The notes under the pieces were generated by a model that saw only the letters and a program-made list of their open reading frames with translations, searched no databases and was not told the DNA's origin. A program made the translations under genes and the position numbers. From Karstenula rhodostoma CBS 690.94 (lineage: Eukaryota > Ascomycota > Dothideomycetes > Pleosporales > Didymosphaeriaceae), in assembly GCA_010093485.1 (NCBI GenBank), contig MU001497.1, positions 562,181 to 626,180 on the forward strand: 64,000 bases of DNA. Direction: 5' to 3'. Every line of letters starts with the position of its first letter. Position 1 is the stretch's first letter. Positions 1-11,785 of this stretch are shown one piece after another.

Positions 1-962
1 TCCTTGATCGTTTTCCCAATTCGAGTCGTCATGTTGACAGTTTCTTCAAAGTCGCGGATGTTTGACGTAGCCCAAAGATGGGAGACAATGCTCCAGACAA
101 AGCTAGACCCTAACGTCAATCAAGCTCTCAGGATCGGAGGTACTAGCGATCTGACAGCCCTCGCGTCCTTATATCTCAGGACGTGATAACGCCGAATGCC
201 ACTCTTAGCCCCAGATCCCCTACAGCCCTCTTCACTGGTGACGCCTCTTACCAAGCCTCCACACGCGCATCCCGTACCCCCAGCTCTTCCGCAGCTGCCT
301 TGCATCCTGAACGACATCAGACGACGCGTCCAATGAGCGGGTGCGTTGAACGACCGGGAATGGCCGAAGTCGGGGCCATGCTCCGCGCTAACTCATTCGG
401 CCGTTGTTGCGAATCACGCCTTGCTCCGCCCCAGCAGAAATCCCGCAATGGGCAAACTCTCCTCCACGCTGGCGGCCGTGGCGCAAATCGTTGCACTGCA
501 AAATGTTAGGCGGTGGAAGGAGATTGGTGTAGCGGCGTCGCAGAATAGCGGTGACGCAGTGTGAGGGTGCTGACAAGAGCGACCGTTTAGGAAACAATTT
601 TGCGATTCGCCGCCCTAATGGACCCTTTTCAGCCTAACAATTAAACATTGACTTCCTACCCTCGTTTTGACCGCCAATCTAGCAATGTCATCAAGCATAC
701 TATTGCTCTATAGATTATGTTCATCTGATCGACCCGACCATGCACACCGATCGTATCCGCGTGCCAGCCCCTTACATATTTACATCACTTCCCACACGCA
801 TCCTACACCTCTGCCCATCCTGCAGACCAAGCCAACCGTATATCCTCTGCCGACATCTTTCGGCTCGTCGTGCTCATTTGCATTCTGATTATGAGGGCAG
901 AGAAGTGATTTGGCGGTCAGCAGTGTCGACGTAATATTCCTGGTCATGAACGGAACATTCAT
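1..962. other. Intergenic, no supported gene
   Basis: No open frame here has a recognisable domain or a convincing exon structure. The right part is the 3' flank of the WASP homologue. Confidence 0.5.
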
Positions 963-3103
963 TCACCAATCGTCCTTGTCGTCTTCATCGTCTGCGGATA
1001 ATCAGTATCTTAGCATCTGATTAAGGAAATCATGCACTTACCACTGTGACTAACTTTGGACTTCCTCGCTGCAAGCGCACTAGCCAATGCGCCAGCCAAA
1101 CCACCACCTTCAGGACCCGGCGTTGCAGGCCCACTGCCACCCGATGCTCCTGCAGACGATTCTGTACCAGGAACTGTAGCAGCACTTCGGTCTCGTTTCT
1201 CTTGATCTGAGACCTTCTTCAATCTTGCACCACCACGGATATCGGCCAACAGACCATCTCGACCAGCTGGAGCCTTTGGTAGAGGAGCAGCAGCTGGCAT
1301 AGGTGGGGGAGGTGGTGGACCAGAACCAGAAGGCATTGGAGGCGGTGGTGGGGGGCCTGAGCCAGGAGGAGGCGGCGGCGGTGGAGGTGCGGCGCCTGAA
1401 GGTGGTGGCGGGGCTTTCCCAGGCATTGGAGGTGGAGGAGGTATGTTGTTCGTAGGCGGGAGTGGCGGGGGCGGCGGTGCGTAGTTCGTTGATGGCGGGG
1501 CTTTCCCAGGCATTGGAGGCGGAGGAGGTATGTTGTTCGTTGGTGGGAGCGGCGGCGGGGGTGGCGCGTTGTTCATCGGAGGGAGAGGAGGTGGTAGCGG
1601 AGGTGCGCTCGATGATGGCAGAGGCGGGGGTGGTGGAGCTGCGTTTGTTGGTGCGGCCGGGACTGGACGAGATGCGGATGGTGGTAATGGTGGTGGGGCA
1701 TTGTGCGCGGGGCGCGGTGGAGGAGGTAACGGTGCTGCAGCAGTCTTTGGTGGTAGAGGAGGCGGTGCGCCAGAAGCAGGAGCAGGGGTATCGCGTGCTG
1801 GAGGGGGTGGAGGAACTGGTCCTCGACTGGGAGGCGGTGGTGGCCCAGAAGGCGCGCGGTTGCCTGCGAACGGCGGAGGGACACCAAACCTCGGCGCTGA
1901 TGATCTCTCGCCGTCTTCCACAGGTGTCTTCGGTGGTCGTGGAGGTGGAGGTGGGCCTGGGTTCGCAACATTGGACGAAGCTCGGGCTCTCGATGGCGGC
2001 GGCGGGGGTTCGCTGGCAAGCTTACCAGCATCTGCGAACGGAGGCGGCGCGCGGAATTTGGGCTGCGATGGGCCGGGCGGTGGCGGAAGAGTCACTTGTC
2101 GCGGTGGTGAAGGCGGCGCCGGACTTCCAGAGGAAGCACGATTGATACTGGAGGCGTCTGTCCGTGTCCTGCGGGCTGGCGGCGGTGCGGGTGCAGGTCC
2201 GCGTTTCGAGGACGTGCCGGTATTTTGAGGACTCAGAGACACCTGAGACACCTTGGATGGCGGCGCACTCGGGGGAGGCGGTGGAGGAGCCCTGCTCTTC
2301 TTTTCTTTCTCTTCCGCTTGCAACTTCTCGTTTGCCTTGCGCTGCTCAATGTACAGCTTGATGAAATCAGCGTTCTCCTCGATCTGGTCCTCGGTGATGC
2401 CCATAGCCAGCAGCTCCTTCAGCAGCGGTTTCCACGACGGATCGCTCGTGTCGATGGCCGAGCTTCTCGCGCTGCTTACGTTCGACTGGCTCGTGGTGGT
2501 GGGCGAGGTAACGCTGGGCGGAATGATCGACTGCGGCTGTTGCGTGGGAGTGGAGTGTCTATGTCCGAATATGCCACCCAACAGACTGTGACTTTTGTGG
2601 CCATTGGTCGGAGCCGCGCCTCCACTGCCCACGGCCGCTCCGAACAGCTTGTTCTTGGTGTTCTTGTGGGCGTTCTTCTCGCGGTCGTCGACCTTCTTCT
2701 TGAACGTCTTAGCCTCCTTCTCGTCGGCGAACGAAAGACCCGCCAGGCAGTCCTCGAGCTCAAAGGTGTGGAAGAAGACGCGATCCTGGTTGTAGGTGAA
2801 GGTGTCGTAGATCTCCTGGTCCCAGATGACGCCCCGGCTGGCCGGCTACTTCACATCAGCGTCTCTTTCCCGCAGTGGCCTGCATGCACGTACCGAAATG
2901 TCCACCAGCTTGAGCCAGAGAGTGTTGCCCACCAAGTCGTTGGCCAGCACGGCGGCGCCCTGCAGCCCCGTGTAGGTCCATGTGTGCTTGTCCGGGTAGG
3001 CGACGTACAGCTTCGCGACGGCGACGGCGAAGATCTTGTTGTTCTGCTTGGGCACGGTGCGCTTCACCGTCTGCTTGTCCTCGTCGGACAGGATCGAGGG
3101 CAT
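963..3103 (-). CDS. LAS17: Las17/WASP actin nucleation-promoting factor
   Basis: Activates the Arp2/3 complex at cortical actin patches during endocytosis. Three coding exons, 3103-2894, 2845-1042 and 991-963, join to 680 aa. Residues 1 to about 115 form a WH1/EVH1 domain, beginning MPSILSDEDKQTVKRTVPKQ as in other fungal Las17 proteins. A very proline-rich region follows (about 200-560; runs of PPPPP, MPGKAPP and LPPTNNIPPPP). A WH2 actin-binding motif lies at about 598-615 (LLADIRGGARLKKV), then a connector helix (LAGALASALAARKSK). The acidic DDEDDKDDW tail is encoded by the 29-nt last exon. The start is fixed by the family N-terminus. The proline tract holds an internal duplication (about plus 1410-1560). 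Reading through the last intron would lose the acidic tail, so the splice is functionally supported. Confidence 0.96.
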
Positions 3104-4144
3104 CTTGTCGTGATCTGGGCGGCGTGTCAGTAGGGCAGCGCGGGGACGCAGCGCGGCGGGGGCGCTCTAGGCTCACCAGACGGCACATACAAGCCGCGCA
3201 GCGCTGCACTCGGGGCAGCGGCGGCGGCGTAGGAGCGCTTGTAGACCAGGCGGCGGCGGCGCGTGGAGGAAGAATAGCGGGAGCTGCGGGAGCTGCGCGT
3301 CGTGGAGCTGCTGCAGTCGAGCAGTGAATTGAGTGAATAGACGTCAACGCTGCTGCGGCTCATAGCGAACCGAGCCAGCGGGAAGCGGCTAGTTAGTGTG
3401 ACATTGCCAAGAAGTGACTTTCGAGAATCATCTTTATATATACACGCAGAGCCATCCTCCCCCGACACCTCACCACACGACACACCGCCACGTACCGCCT
3501 CGCTAGCGGGATAGCGGGAACCATCGTGACCTGCGGGTGGAGGGGTGGGCTTGCTGTTCCCGATGACGCCTAGCCGCTGCTGGCCTCGCTATACACGACA
3601 CACGCAGACTCTTCCACGTCCTTCCCTGCAACTTCGCCCGTGCTGTGGAGCCCACGCTTGCCCCAAACGCTTGGAAAAAGTCGGGCGCCAACAGTTGAGC
3701 GGCATTTTTCCTGGGCCTTTTCACCGCTGTTGCGAGCCTCGGGTTACAACGCCAATCACGGGCGAATCAAGACTACACCAGCCATCTCGAATGACGTGCA
3801 TTGGTCCCACAATGCACCTTGCAGGGGCCGACCAAGCTTCGACAGGCACATCGCAGAGCGCCTTCACCCTCCTGCCATGTTCGGGTGCGCAGTGCGACAG
3901 TGATTTTCTCCGTGGAAAAGATCACCAAACGGTCCAACCACCCTAACCACGCTACTGTGTACACCCCCGAACATCTCTGAGGGCCTTGGACATGCTTCAC
4001 TTGTGCACTGCATAACCTCGTTTTCAACGTACACCAAGTTCACTGACATATTATGGTTGGTAGATTTTTCAGGTTGCAGGACCTATTCTATGCTAAGCTA
4101 AACGTCTCACCTAAGCCCCGAGCAGATACCTACTGCATCCAAGC
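3104..4144. other. LAS17 upstream region
   Basis: Contains the LAS17 promoter and 5' UTR, with pyrimidine-rich stretches on the minus strand around 3400-3480. I see no gene between 3500 and 4144. Confidence 0.5.
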
Positions 4145-4954
4145 TTACTTGTTCCCACTCAGCGCCTGTTTCAGAGCATCAGGCGAGCGCTTGCCCTCCA
4201 TATCCATCACCCGCTTATAGCCTGGTCCTCTCTCGAAGCGCAATGCCACTAATCTTTCTCGGATATCACCCTCGTTTCTGCCTTCCAGAGTCACGCTTTT
4301 AGCGACTTTTTCGTCATCTTGACCCTCCTTCCACGCCTTGAGGATGGTTTCCTCATTCTCCTCACACCATGCTACCTCTTCCTTCCGTCGCCCGATGTCA
4401 AGAACGTCTTCCGGTACGCGATTCTGCTGCTCCAACGCGTGCCACCTCGATGTGGCGGAGGTTGCCGAGATTTTAATCTCGATCTCGATCTGCTTAGACG
4501 CAAGGCCTTGGCGCCGGCCTTCGATAATGTGGTCATACATTTCTGCAGTCCAATCTTCGGCGGCGGAGGCTTGGAGATTCTTCCAAATTTGGTAGTGTTT
4601 TCAAACTGCTGATCCAATGCGTTTAAGAGTGATTGCGATCTCCGCCCAGGATTTACCCTCGATATTGCGGAGGTTGTCGAGCTGACCCTCCTCGGTTCGT
4701 GTCCCAAGGCTGTTGGCGTTGGAAGGAGGCGGTTGTTGGTCCACACTTGCTGATATGACTGGGCTGTGCGCAGAGTCGATGCTGTAGGATATAAGGTTGT
4801 TGCGGCCCTGGAGCGATGTCTCGTCCCTCGATACTCTGAGACAGGAGTGCGCTCCATCCTTGAGACATTTGGAAGATGAAAGTGGATTTCCTGCCAGGTA
4901 CGATAACACAAAAGAACTACAAAATGCTGAACAAGCATTCAAACCCGCAATCAT
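4145..4954 (-). pseudogene. SANT/Myb-like repeat protein with one in-frame stop
   Basis: A single reading frame runs from 4954 to 4145, interrupted by one TGA at 4603-4601 (codon 118). Upstream of the stop is a Myb-type segment (EGKSWAEIAITLKRIGSAV). Downstream is KHYQIWKNLQ, then further helical repeats with spaced tryptophans (AEDWTAEMYDHI, TSRWHALEQQ, EETILKAWKEGQ), as in fungal proteins with tandem SANT-like repeats. The frame is unchanged across the stop and the protein reads continuously, so a point change (for example CGA to TGA) explains it. The N-terminus is uncertain and may contain an intron. The likely role is DNA or chromatin binding, inferred only from the fold. It could be a sequencing error, but the next two genes downstream are also broken. 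Confidence 0.6.
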
Positions 4955-5076
4955 AAGATAACAGAATCCACAAATAGGTTTAGGTCCTTAGGATGAATCC
5001 TATAGCGCCCTCTAGTTGATGTTTTTTTTTTTTTAGGCAAAGCAAGTACGAAGACGCGAGGACTCTATGCGAATCA

Positions 5077-6640
5077 ATGGTTCTGAATGCGGCCTTCGCG
5101 ACTGACGAGAATGTCGCACAAAATCTTCAAGATATAATGGCAGATATTGAAGATGCTATAACGTTGTCGAAATCCACATCAAACGAGCGTTGGCAGCCGA
5201 ACATGGGCGGAGTAGAACGTCACACCGTTCTCCGGGAGTGTGGCCCATATCCTCGTCCAAGAAGCGCACCGGCCATCTCTTCCAGTACAGGAAACGCCAG
5301 AGCGAAGCCTCTCGAGCGACTTGATTATTCCTTTCACAGCCGCAGAGTTGGATCCTACTCGTATGCCGAGGTTGCCGAGATTATACGGCTACTAGAGATT
5401 TGCTCAATTCCAGGGGCAGCAAAAGTGCCTCGGACATACATCGTCTTAAGGCGCATGCAACGCTCAGATATGTTTGAGCGTATCGTTGCTGCTGGTATCT
5501 CAGATAATCAATTCCCTGCGTCAGCAGACGGCCTCCCGAATAGTTTATCCTTGGATTAAAAATTCTGCTTTATTGAGCTTCAGCACTTTGTTATAGATCC
5601 GTCCATAGACTTGGAGCGAGCCGAAGACGGCACGCGTTAAATTTCTGGGAACCGATTGTTGACTCTTCGCGCGCTTTTGCAAGCCGCGGAAATTTCTGGG
5701 AACAAGAGTACGGTCCCTTTCTAACGGCATAAGCTCCTGGGTAAGGGAGCTTTTGGCGAAGTTGACTAAGTCATGAGCCTAACAACGTTCAAGAGTATGC
5801 ACATAAACGTGTATCTCGTCCCTCGGTACTCCAAAATAAGAGGAGTATCGAGTGTATGAAGACGAGATACAGATTCTCAAGCGCTTGAAGCACCATACCG
5901 TAAAGTACGTGGGCAGCTACCCAAATCCAACTGATCTGGGCCTGATAACGACTCCGATTGCCGACATGAACCTTGCTCGGTATCTCTAAGTTGCTGATGC
6001 TGGCGACCATGTTGAACTTCGAACATTATTTGGATGCCTGGTCAGTGGACTTGCCTATCTTCACGAATCAGGGTCCGACACAAAGACATCAAACCGCGCA
6101 ATATTCTCGTTCATTATGGAAACATTATCTTTGTGGATTTTGGACTCACCTTCGACTTTTTTGGGGCAGACAGCGATACAACAATCAACATGGTCAATGG
6201 CATGACTCCTCGATATTGCGCCCCAGAAGTCGCGGACTGCCTACCAAGGAACAAGTCGGCTGATGTCTGGAGCTTGGGCGTTGTATTTCTCGAGATCACC
6301 ATTCTTACTGGCGACGGCATCGAGTTCATGCGCACATTTCTTGATACACATGGAACAAAAGTTGACTGTGTCCAAAAGAATATATCAGGGCTCGCCGACT
6401 ACCTAGGCGAGCTTCGTAAGTTTACACATATGCAAGACGGTCTGTCACTGCAATGGATTGAAGATATGCTTCAGGAGGGGCCTCGGAAGTGACCACATAC
6501 TGCTTCAGACCATACTGGACGCACGAGGAGAGTCAGGAGCTTCTGATTTCTGCGGTATGTGCTGCACGAGAGGGTTTGAGATCCAGATCTGGTCCAAATA
6601 CAATCCCGTGTAAGGATTTGCGATCGACTCTCTCTGTTGC
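5077..6640 (+). pseudogene. Protein kinase pseudogene
   Basis: A Ser/Thr-kinase-like gene read in pieces. An N-terminal open segment (5077-5559) precedes a glycine loop GKGAFGEVD near 5740. Next come EIQILKRLKHHTVKYVGSY near 5865 and a catalytic loop HKDIKPRNIL near 6090 (HKD in place of the common HRD). DFG lies near 6140, CAPE near 6222 and DVWSLGVVFLE near 6265. The pieces are separated by in-frame TAA codons at glutamine-like positions and by apparent single-base losses (near 5790, 5855 and 6070). A 51-bp insertion with a 14-bp target duplication sits at 5639-5703, before the glycine loop. The motifs say it was once a complete kinase domain. The number and kind of lesions say it is dead. 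Confidence 0.8.
5639..5703. mobile_element. Tiny insertion with 14-bp target duplication (copy 1)
   Basis: A 37-bp insert (5653-5689) lies between two perfect 14-bp copies of AAATTTCTGGGAAC (5639-5652 and 5690-5703). It starts CGATTGTTGACTCTTC and contains CGCGCGCTTTTGCAAG, which copy 2 at 37.2 kb also has. The target is the kinase pseudogene. There is no coding capacity. A filler insertion made during break repair is an alternative to a retroposon. Confidence 0.75.
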
Positions 6641-6674
6641 TCAATGTTCTTACTTAACACAGGACGTAGGATGA

Positions 6675-7091
6675 TAGCGTGGATGATGACTGTCCCCGGG
6701 CGTTAAGGTTCCGGACCCTGCATCACGAACGAATACGAGCCACCAGCATGGCTAAATAAGCTTGCGGCGACTTCTTAAAGCTCGTGTGCGCGATCATATG
6801 GTGTTACGACGCCGAACAAACTATTTTGGTTTCTCATCCAATACTGATACTATGCCTGCTTCCATGGTCATCAACTTATCTTGTTTCCTCACCCACACCA
6901 AACGTAGCGACAAGAAAAAATTCGCTTTCGTACCCCTCGCATTAACTTAGGGCGGCCGATGCGACGCAATGCTGCACTTGGCGGCCCTGCAGCGTGCGTG
7001 CGGCTGACTAGGCATCAGCTTTTCTTCCCCGCACAAAAGCATACAGCGGCCTAGTTGAGAGCGAGAAGCCCATGAACAGATTCAGAAACCA
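6675..7091. other. Intergenic between two pseudogenes
   Basis: I see no supported gene. The right end would be the promoter of the Zn2Cys6 gene. Confidence 0.45.
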
Positions 7092-9011
7092 ATGCAGTCC
7101 ACCACAAAGGCATGCAATATGTTGACTGACGACTTATTCAAAGGTTGGTTGTCAGTGCCAGAAATAGATGGGTTCCTTGACACCGAAGCACCAAACCAGC
7201 AGGAGAAAGCATCAGTGCCGTCTTGTCCTGCTGGAAATAACACACAAAGGAGTCTTCGAGGCGAGAACGGACTCAACTCCACTGAAAGGCTCAGCAGGCA
7301 ACTGGACAGGCCGCGGCTCGGAAAGTTTGACGACAGTTGTCTACACCTGCCTCAGGTCGGCCCATCGCCAAGTGACACTACTTGTGCCGAACCAGGTGCT
7401 CGCAAAAGGCGAGGGCACACCAAGTCTAGATCAGGCTGTATCAGCTGCAAGAAGAAGAAGATCAAGGTAGATGTTGTTTCCCGATACGCACTAACTATAC
7501 TGATGCGTTGTAGTGCTAGGAAACATGGCCGACCTGCGCGAATTGCATTAACCGTGGATGTGAGCATCTCGAATTTTCCGAAGGCATTCTGACTTGACTC
7601 GGAAACACAGGCCTTTGCACATACCCCACCGCCTTCAAGTACACTCAACATGAACGTATTGTATCCGAAGTGCGCAAGACTCCACGACGGTCCATACAAA
7701 TATCCGACTCGCCGATGCACTCTATGTATGATGCGAACGACATGCACCTCTTCCATCACTTCATTATCGCCGCTCACCCCTGCATACCGTGCGAATATGA
7801 GAAAGTCTGGGTCATAGACATACCGAGGTTCAGTCATCAGGTATTTGTATCCGGATATAATTCATTCAAAAGCTTACAATTATAGTACGAGTATCTCATG
7901 CATGGCATGCTTGCGATAGCTGGTTCACATCTCGACCTATTCAGTGACGATCCGAGAAGCGATATAGCCTTACTACATCGCCAAAAAGCCATAGTAGGCC
8001 TGGAAGAAGCGTTCACAAGATGGCCACCCTGCGCGGATGAGGCTCACGTTATGCTTGCCACTTCTTACTTGCTTGCTTTCCAATCTTCATACTTACCCGA
8101 TGGGCTCCTTGACCATATACTTTCCTTGCGAGGATGCGCTTTGCTTTCTCAGCTAATTCTCACTGATCAAATCAAGGGCGTTTTTACGATAGACCCCGGG
8201 ATGTATGGAGCATGGCTTGAGTGGAGAATGGAGAGCTTTCCAGTTTTCGATCAAGAACTCGCGCGCGAGGCTCTGCGCTCTATCGCCCAACTCGCATCAC
8301 ACCTAGCTCTAGCAACTGCCCAAGACATCGAGCGCGCCAATTATTGCTCGATTAGCGGAGATACTTCGACCATTACTAGTTTCCACAGGCCTACAAGGTC
8401 CACCAGAAAATGCACGACCAGCTGTACCCGAGTACACTGAACCTACACAACCATCAACTGCGAACCAGGAAAAACACCCGTCGGTCAGCTTTCCAGATGC
8501 TGCCACGAACCCACTCTTCCCAGCTAAGCTAGCTCCCAATTTTGAGGACATCACCTCGTGGGAGACAATCACAGAAGTACCAGTCAACCAACAACCAGAT
8601 TTACGTCGCAGTTTCCAGGCCTTCATGCTCAGCCTCGCTATCCTGACCACCTGGCCGCGCGAGCAAGTCCTCGCCCTATTCTCACCCAAAAATTCTCTAG
8701 GTAGCGTCCTCGTCGCGCACTTCTGCTGCGTGCGCTTCATTACGTCGCCCTTTTGGGCCCCGGATTCTGCACTTCGGACGACGCCTATGAGAGCGATAGT
8801 GGAGTGGTGCGAGAAAGCGGTTGATGCGGTTGCGGACGATGAGGAAGTAGAGTGGACGAAGTTTGTCCGATGGCCGCGGAAGATCTTGACAACGATGCGC
8901 TGTCTGCTGGGCCAAAGCAGTGGGCTGACGCTGGGACAGTTGCATGATGCGCTGTGCAAAGATGCCGCTGCTTTTCGTGAGGGACGGCCTGTTCGACTGG
9001 AAGGGGTGTAG
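7092..9011 (+). pseudogene. Zn2Cys6 transcription factor, broken
   Basis: A fungal binuclear zinc-cluster regulator. Inferred exons are 7092-7466, 7514-7559, 7611-7840 and 7886 onward. The cluster reads HTKSRSGCISCKKKKIKC, stop, ETWPTCANCINRGCLC, so all six cysteines are in place, but a TAG (7517-7519) directly follows the third one. CAG to TAG would explain it. Splicing six bases later, at the TAG itself, would skip the stop but delete that cysteine. The middle region (LMHGMLAIAGSHLDLF and onward) is typical of the regulatory domain of fungal zinc-cluster proteins. A one-base loss near 8335 shifts the frame (ERA then PIIARLAEILRPL). The C-terminus continues open to 9011 in the other frame. 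Two independent lesions argue for a pseudogene. Confidence 0.82.
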
Positions 9012-11785
9012 TCGGAGATGGGAAATCGCATGCTGCCACTATCTTCTCTGTGCATTACGACATCGAGATTTGGGTATAATTTCTTCCATTGATGAGGCCC
9101 CCCTATGCAGACCCAGATAGCTACCTTAATCACTAGGATAACGACCGCGGTCACTACTTGAGAATGTTATGAAAGTAATGCGCGCTACGATAGCATGGTC
9201 TGTCCCTCGCAGCGTCCCCGACTTTGTGTCCAGGACGGACAAAAAAGCCTCGAAGCCGAGGAAGCTATGCGCCTACGCCTACAGGTCAGAAAAAGCATCT
9301 AAGCACATCTGCGCGGATTGCATCGACGATAAGCGCCCCTATCATCTAACGTTCATAGATCCAGTCTGCCAGAAAGTGCCCATACCGAGCACAAAGATGC
9401 CATGCCACACGTAAGCGCAGTCACACGGCATATCCTACTTCTCACCCGTAGACGTGATTGGCGGCACATTTCGAGACGACGTTGCCGATATCTCACAAGA
9501 TTAACATTCCCGCGGTAGCACAGCAATCGGCCCCGACTAAACAAGATTGAAGTCGAGGCTATGTTGGAGAAGGAAGGCAAGATACACGATGGGGCGGGCC
9601 GTTGCGACATTATCCTGCGGCACAGTCTCCGCCACAAGGAAGCGGATCACCGCGGGACGGAAGGGGCGCGGATCCATGCCGAGCTTGGGGGTTAGGGTGC
9701 TCAGCGCAAGACAATTGGGGTTGGTCTGGGAACATGTGAACGACGTGTCGAAAGTGATGGAATGCTACGCCTCATGGTAGATTGTACTGACGTAGTGGAT
9801 GAGCCGCTATGTGCCTGCAAGGTACGCGCCTTCAGCAGTCTGGATCTAAGCGCTCGGCCTCTGTCATAGATCGGTGAACGAAGTCGAGCTGCAGGAACAC
9901 GTTCTGCATGCTCACGAAGAGCTGGAATTGCAGCCACAGAGCGCGTAAGAGGGGGTCGTACCTGGATTGACAAGCGGGGCGCGCGGTGGATGGGTGGTTA
10001 TGCGCGCAGGGCTGGCGGTAATGGAGGTGGTGTTCACCATGCAGGGTGGGGCGGGTCGGGATATGGGTCGCTGGGCGCCTAAATGACGGAGTTGGATGTT
10101 TGCAAACTTCAAGCGGTTGCTAGGACACGGTGAGAGGCCGACTTGGAGACCGCGGACTGTGAAGGTGCCGTTTCGAAGCAGTGTCAATGATTTGAGATGT
10201 GTTTGCTGGGCCGCGTGTTGGGCCGAAATCTGGTAATCACTGAACAGTACGGTGTGAACTACGAGAACGTGGTGCTAACGTGGACCAGTGGATGCACTTC
10301 GGTCCCAGGTGGTCGGTATTGTAGGACTCTCGTGCCGCACTGTCACTAGAGACTGCGGTGTAGGGCATGTCACTTGAGCTTGGTGATTGTTCAAGCTAGA
10401 GTGCTATAGTGGAGGCACAACGCACTGAAAGCTCCTTCCATCCAGATCTCCAACCATTTTCTTGTTCATTGTTCGTTGCCGAGTGTAACCTCTTTGGTCA
10501 CACTTTTCGACAGAGATCGCAGGTGGAGCGAAGGTTATCGTGATTTCGACACCGCCAAAGCTTGAACGACGGCTAGGCCGGATGCGGACAGCAGGGCGCT
10601 TACCAGGCAAACAACAGCCAACCGACCCCCTTCAACACCATCCGACCCCCGCTTCGTATGCACCACCTGCACGTTCCGTCTCATGCAACGTCAACCCCCG
10701 TCGCCATTCGCTAGGTGCGCGCAATCATGCGAACGGGCACGCCGCAACGGAAGAACGGCGACTCCGCACTGGCGTTCTGCTGCCGAGGCCGTACACGAAA
10801 TCTGAGCCTGATTCGACTGCCGTGCTAGGAGATGGCGCGCTATGCGGAAACACTTCGTGTTCATCGGTCGCGGATGAAGCAGACGCACACTGCCCGGCTA
10901 TGATTGTTACCAACTGCTCACCTCCGGTCTGACATGAGACTTGCATTCATCCAGACAAGGTCGAGGCGTGCCTGTCTGCTGTGCGACTTTGCAAAGACGT
11001 CAATCCACCAACACGCGGTAACGCGGGATGTCGAATCCATCCGCTGCATCTACGCCGCCTCCCGCTTAGCGTAGTCCGCCCTCAGCAGGTCAGGCCGCCC
11101 CACAGTCATTGGCTTCGCGTTGCGCTCGCCACTCACAGACTGAAGCTGCACGGTGCTCAGGATGCTGATGCCCCATCGCCGAAAGGGCCCCAATGCGAGC
11201 AGGGAGCGCGATATTGCCCGTCCCTTTTCGTCAATCGGCCTCCTCGGCACCATGGCCCAGCGCTCATTATCACATCCTGGCCCAATAGCATAGAGACTTG
11301 CGCGGTGCGAGCGGTAGAATCAGAACGTCGTTGGTTGCGGATACGCACACACACCCTGGACCTTGCACAAGAGCTAGCGGCACAGCTCCCGCCCGCTATC
11401 TGATCATCGAAGCCCAAGCGCGGTCCATTTGTACTGCGCTTATCCTCTCTCCCGAACTACGAATCTTAGCATCAGTTGCGCAAGTTGCTGTTGGAACGAA
11501 AGAGCAGGGCCTCCGCTATTGTATTTGGAACAACGTCGCATAGGGTTCTTCCGCCGTTCGCAGAAGCAAACACCAACCCCAAACACGAATTACTCTGCAT
11601 CATCACCGCCCACCAGGAGTCGTATCCGATGTAGCAAAGGATCTGGCCCACTACTTCACGCATTGTCCGCCGATTTCAACGTTTTGGCATAGACCAATCG
11701 TCCGCTTTCGAATACGCTTCTGCTGGCAGAGGTGTTCCATCAGCAGGCTCCACGGTCTCGTATCCTTGTGATCCAAGTATCCGAC
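9012..11785. other. Long stretch without a supported gene
   Basis: Several frames of 60-140 codons are open on both strands, but none shows a domain, a family start or coherent splicing. A short segment near 9540-9690 reads as a charged helix but has no start. The last few hundred bases are the promoter of the reductase gene. Confidence 0.4.

Noticed and set aside
1462..2228. Long glycine-rich frames on the plus strand
   Set aside because: They are complements of the LAS17 poly-proline region.
10540..10932. A protein-coding gene with cysteine pairs (CTTC)
   Set aside because: No start, splice pattern or second cluster could be found, and composition looks random.
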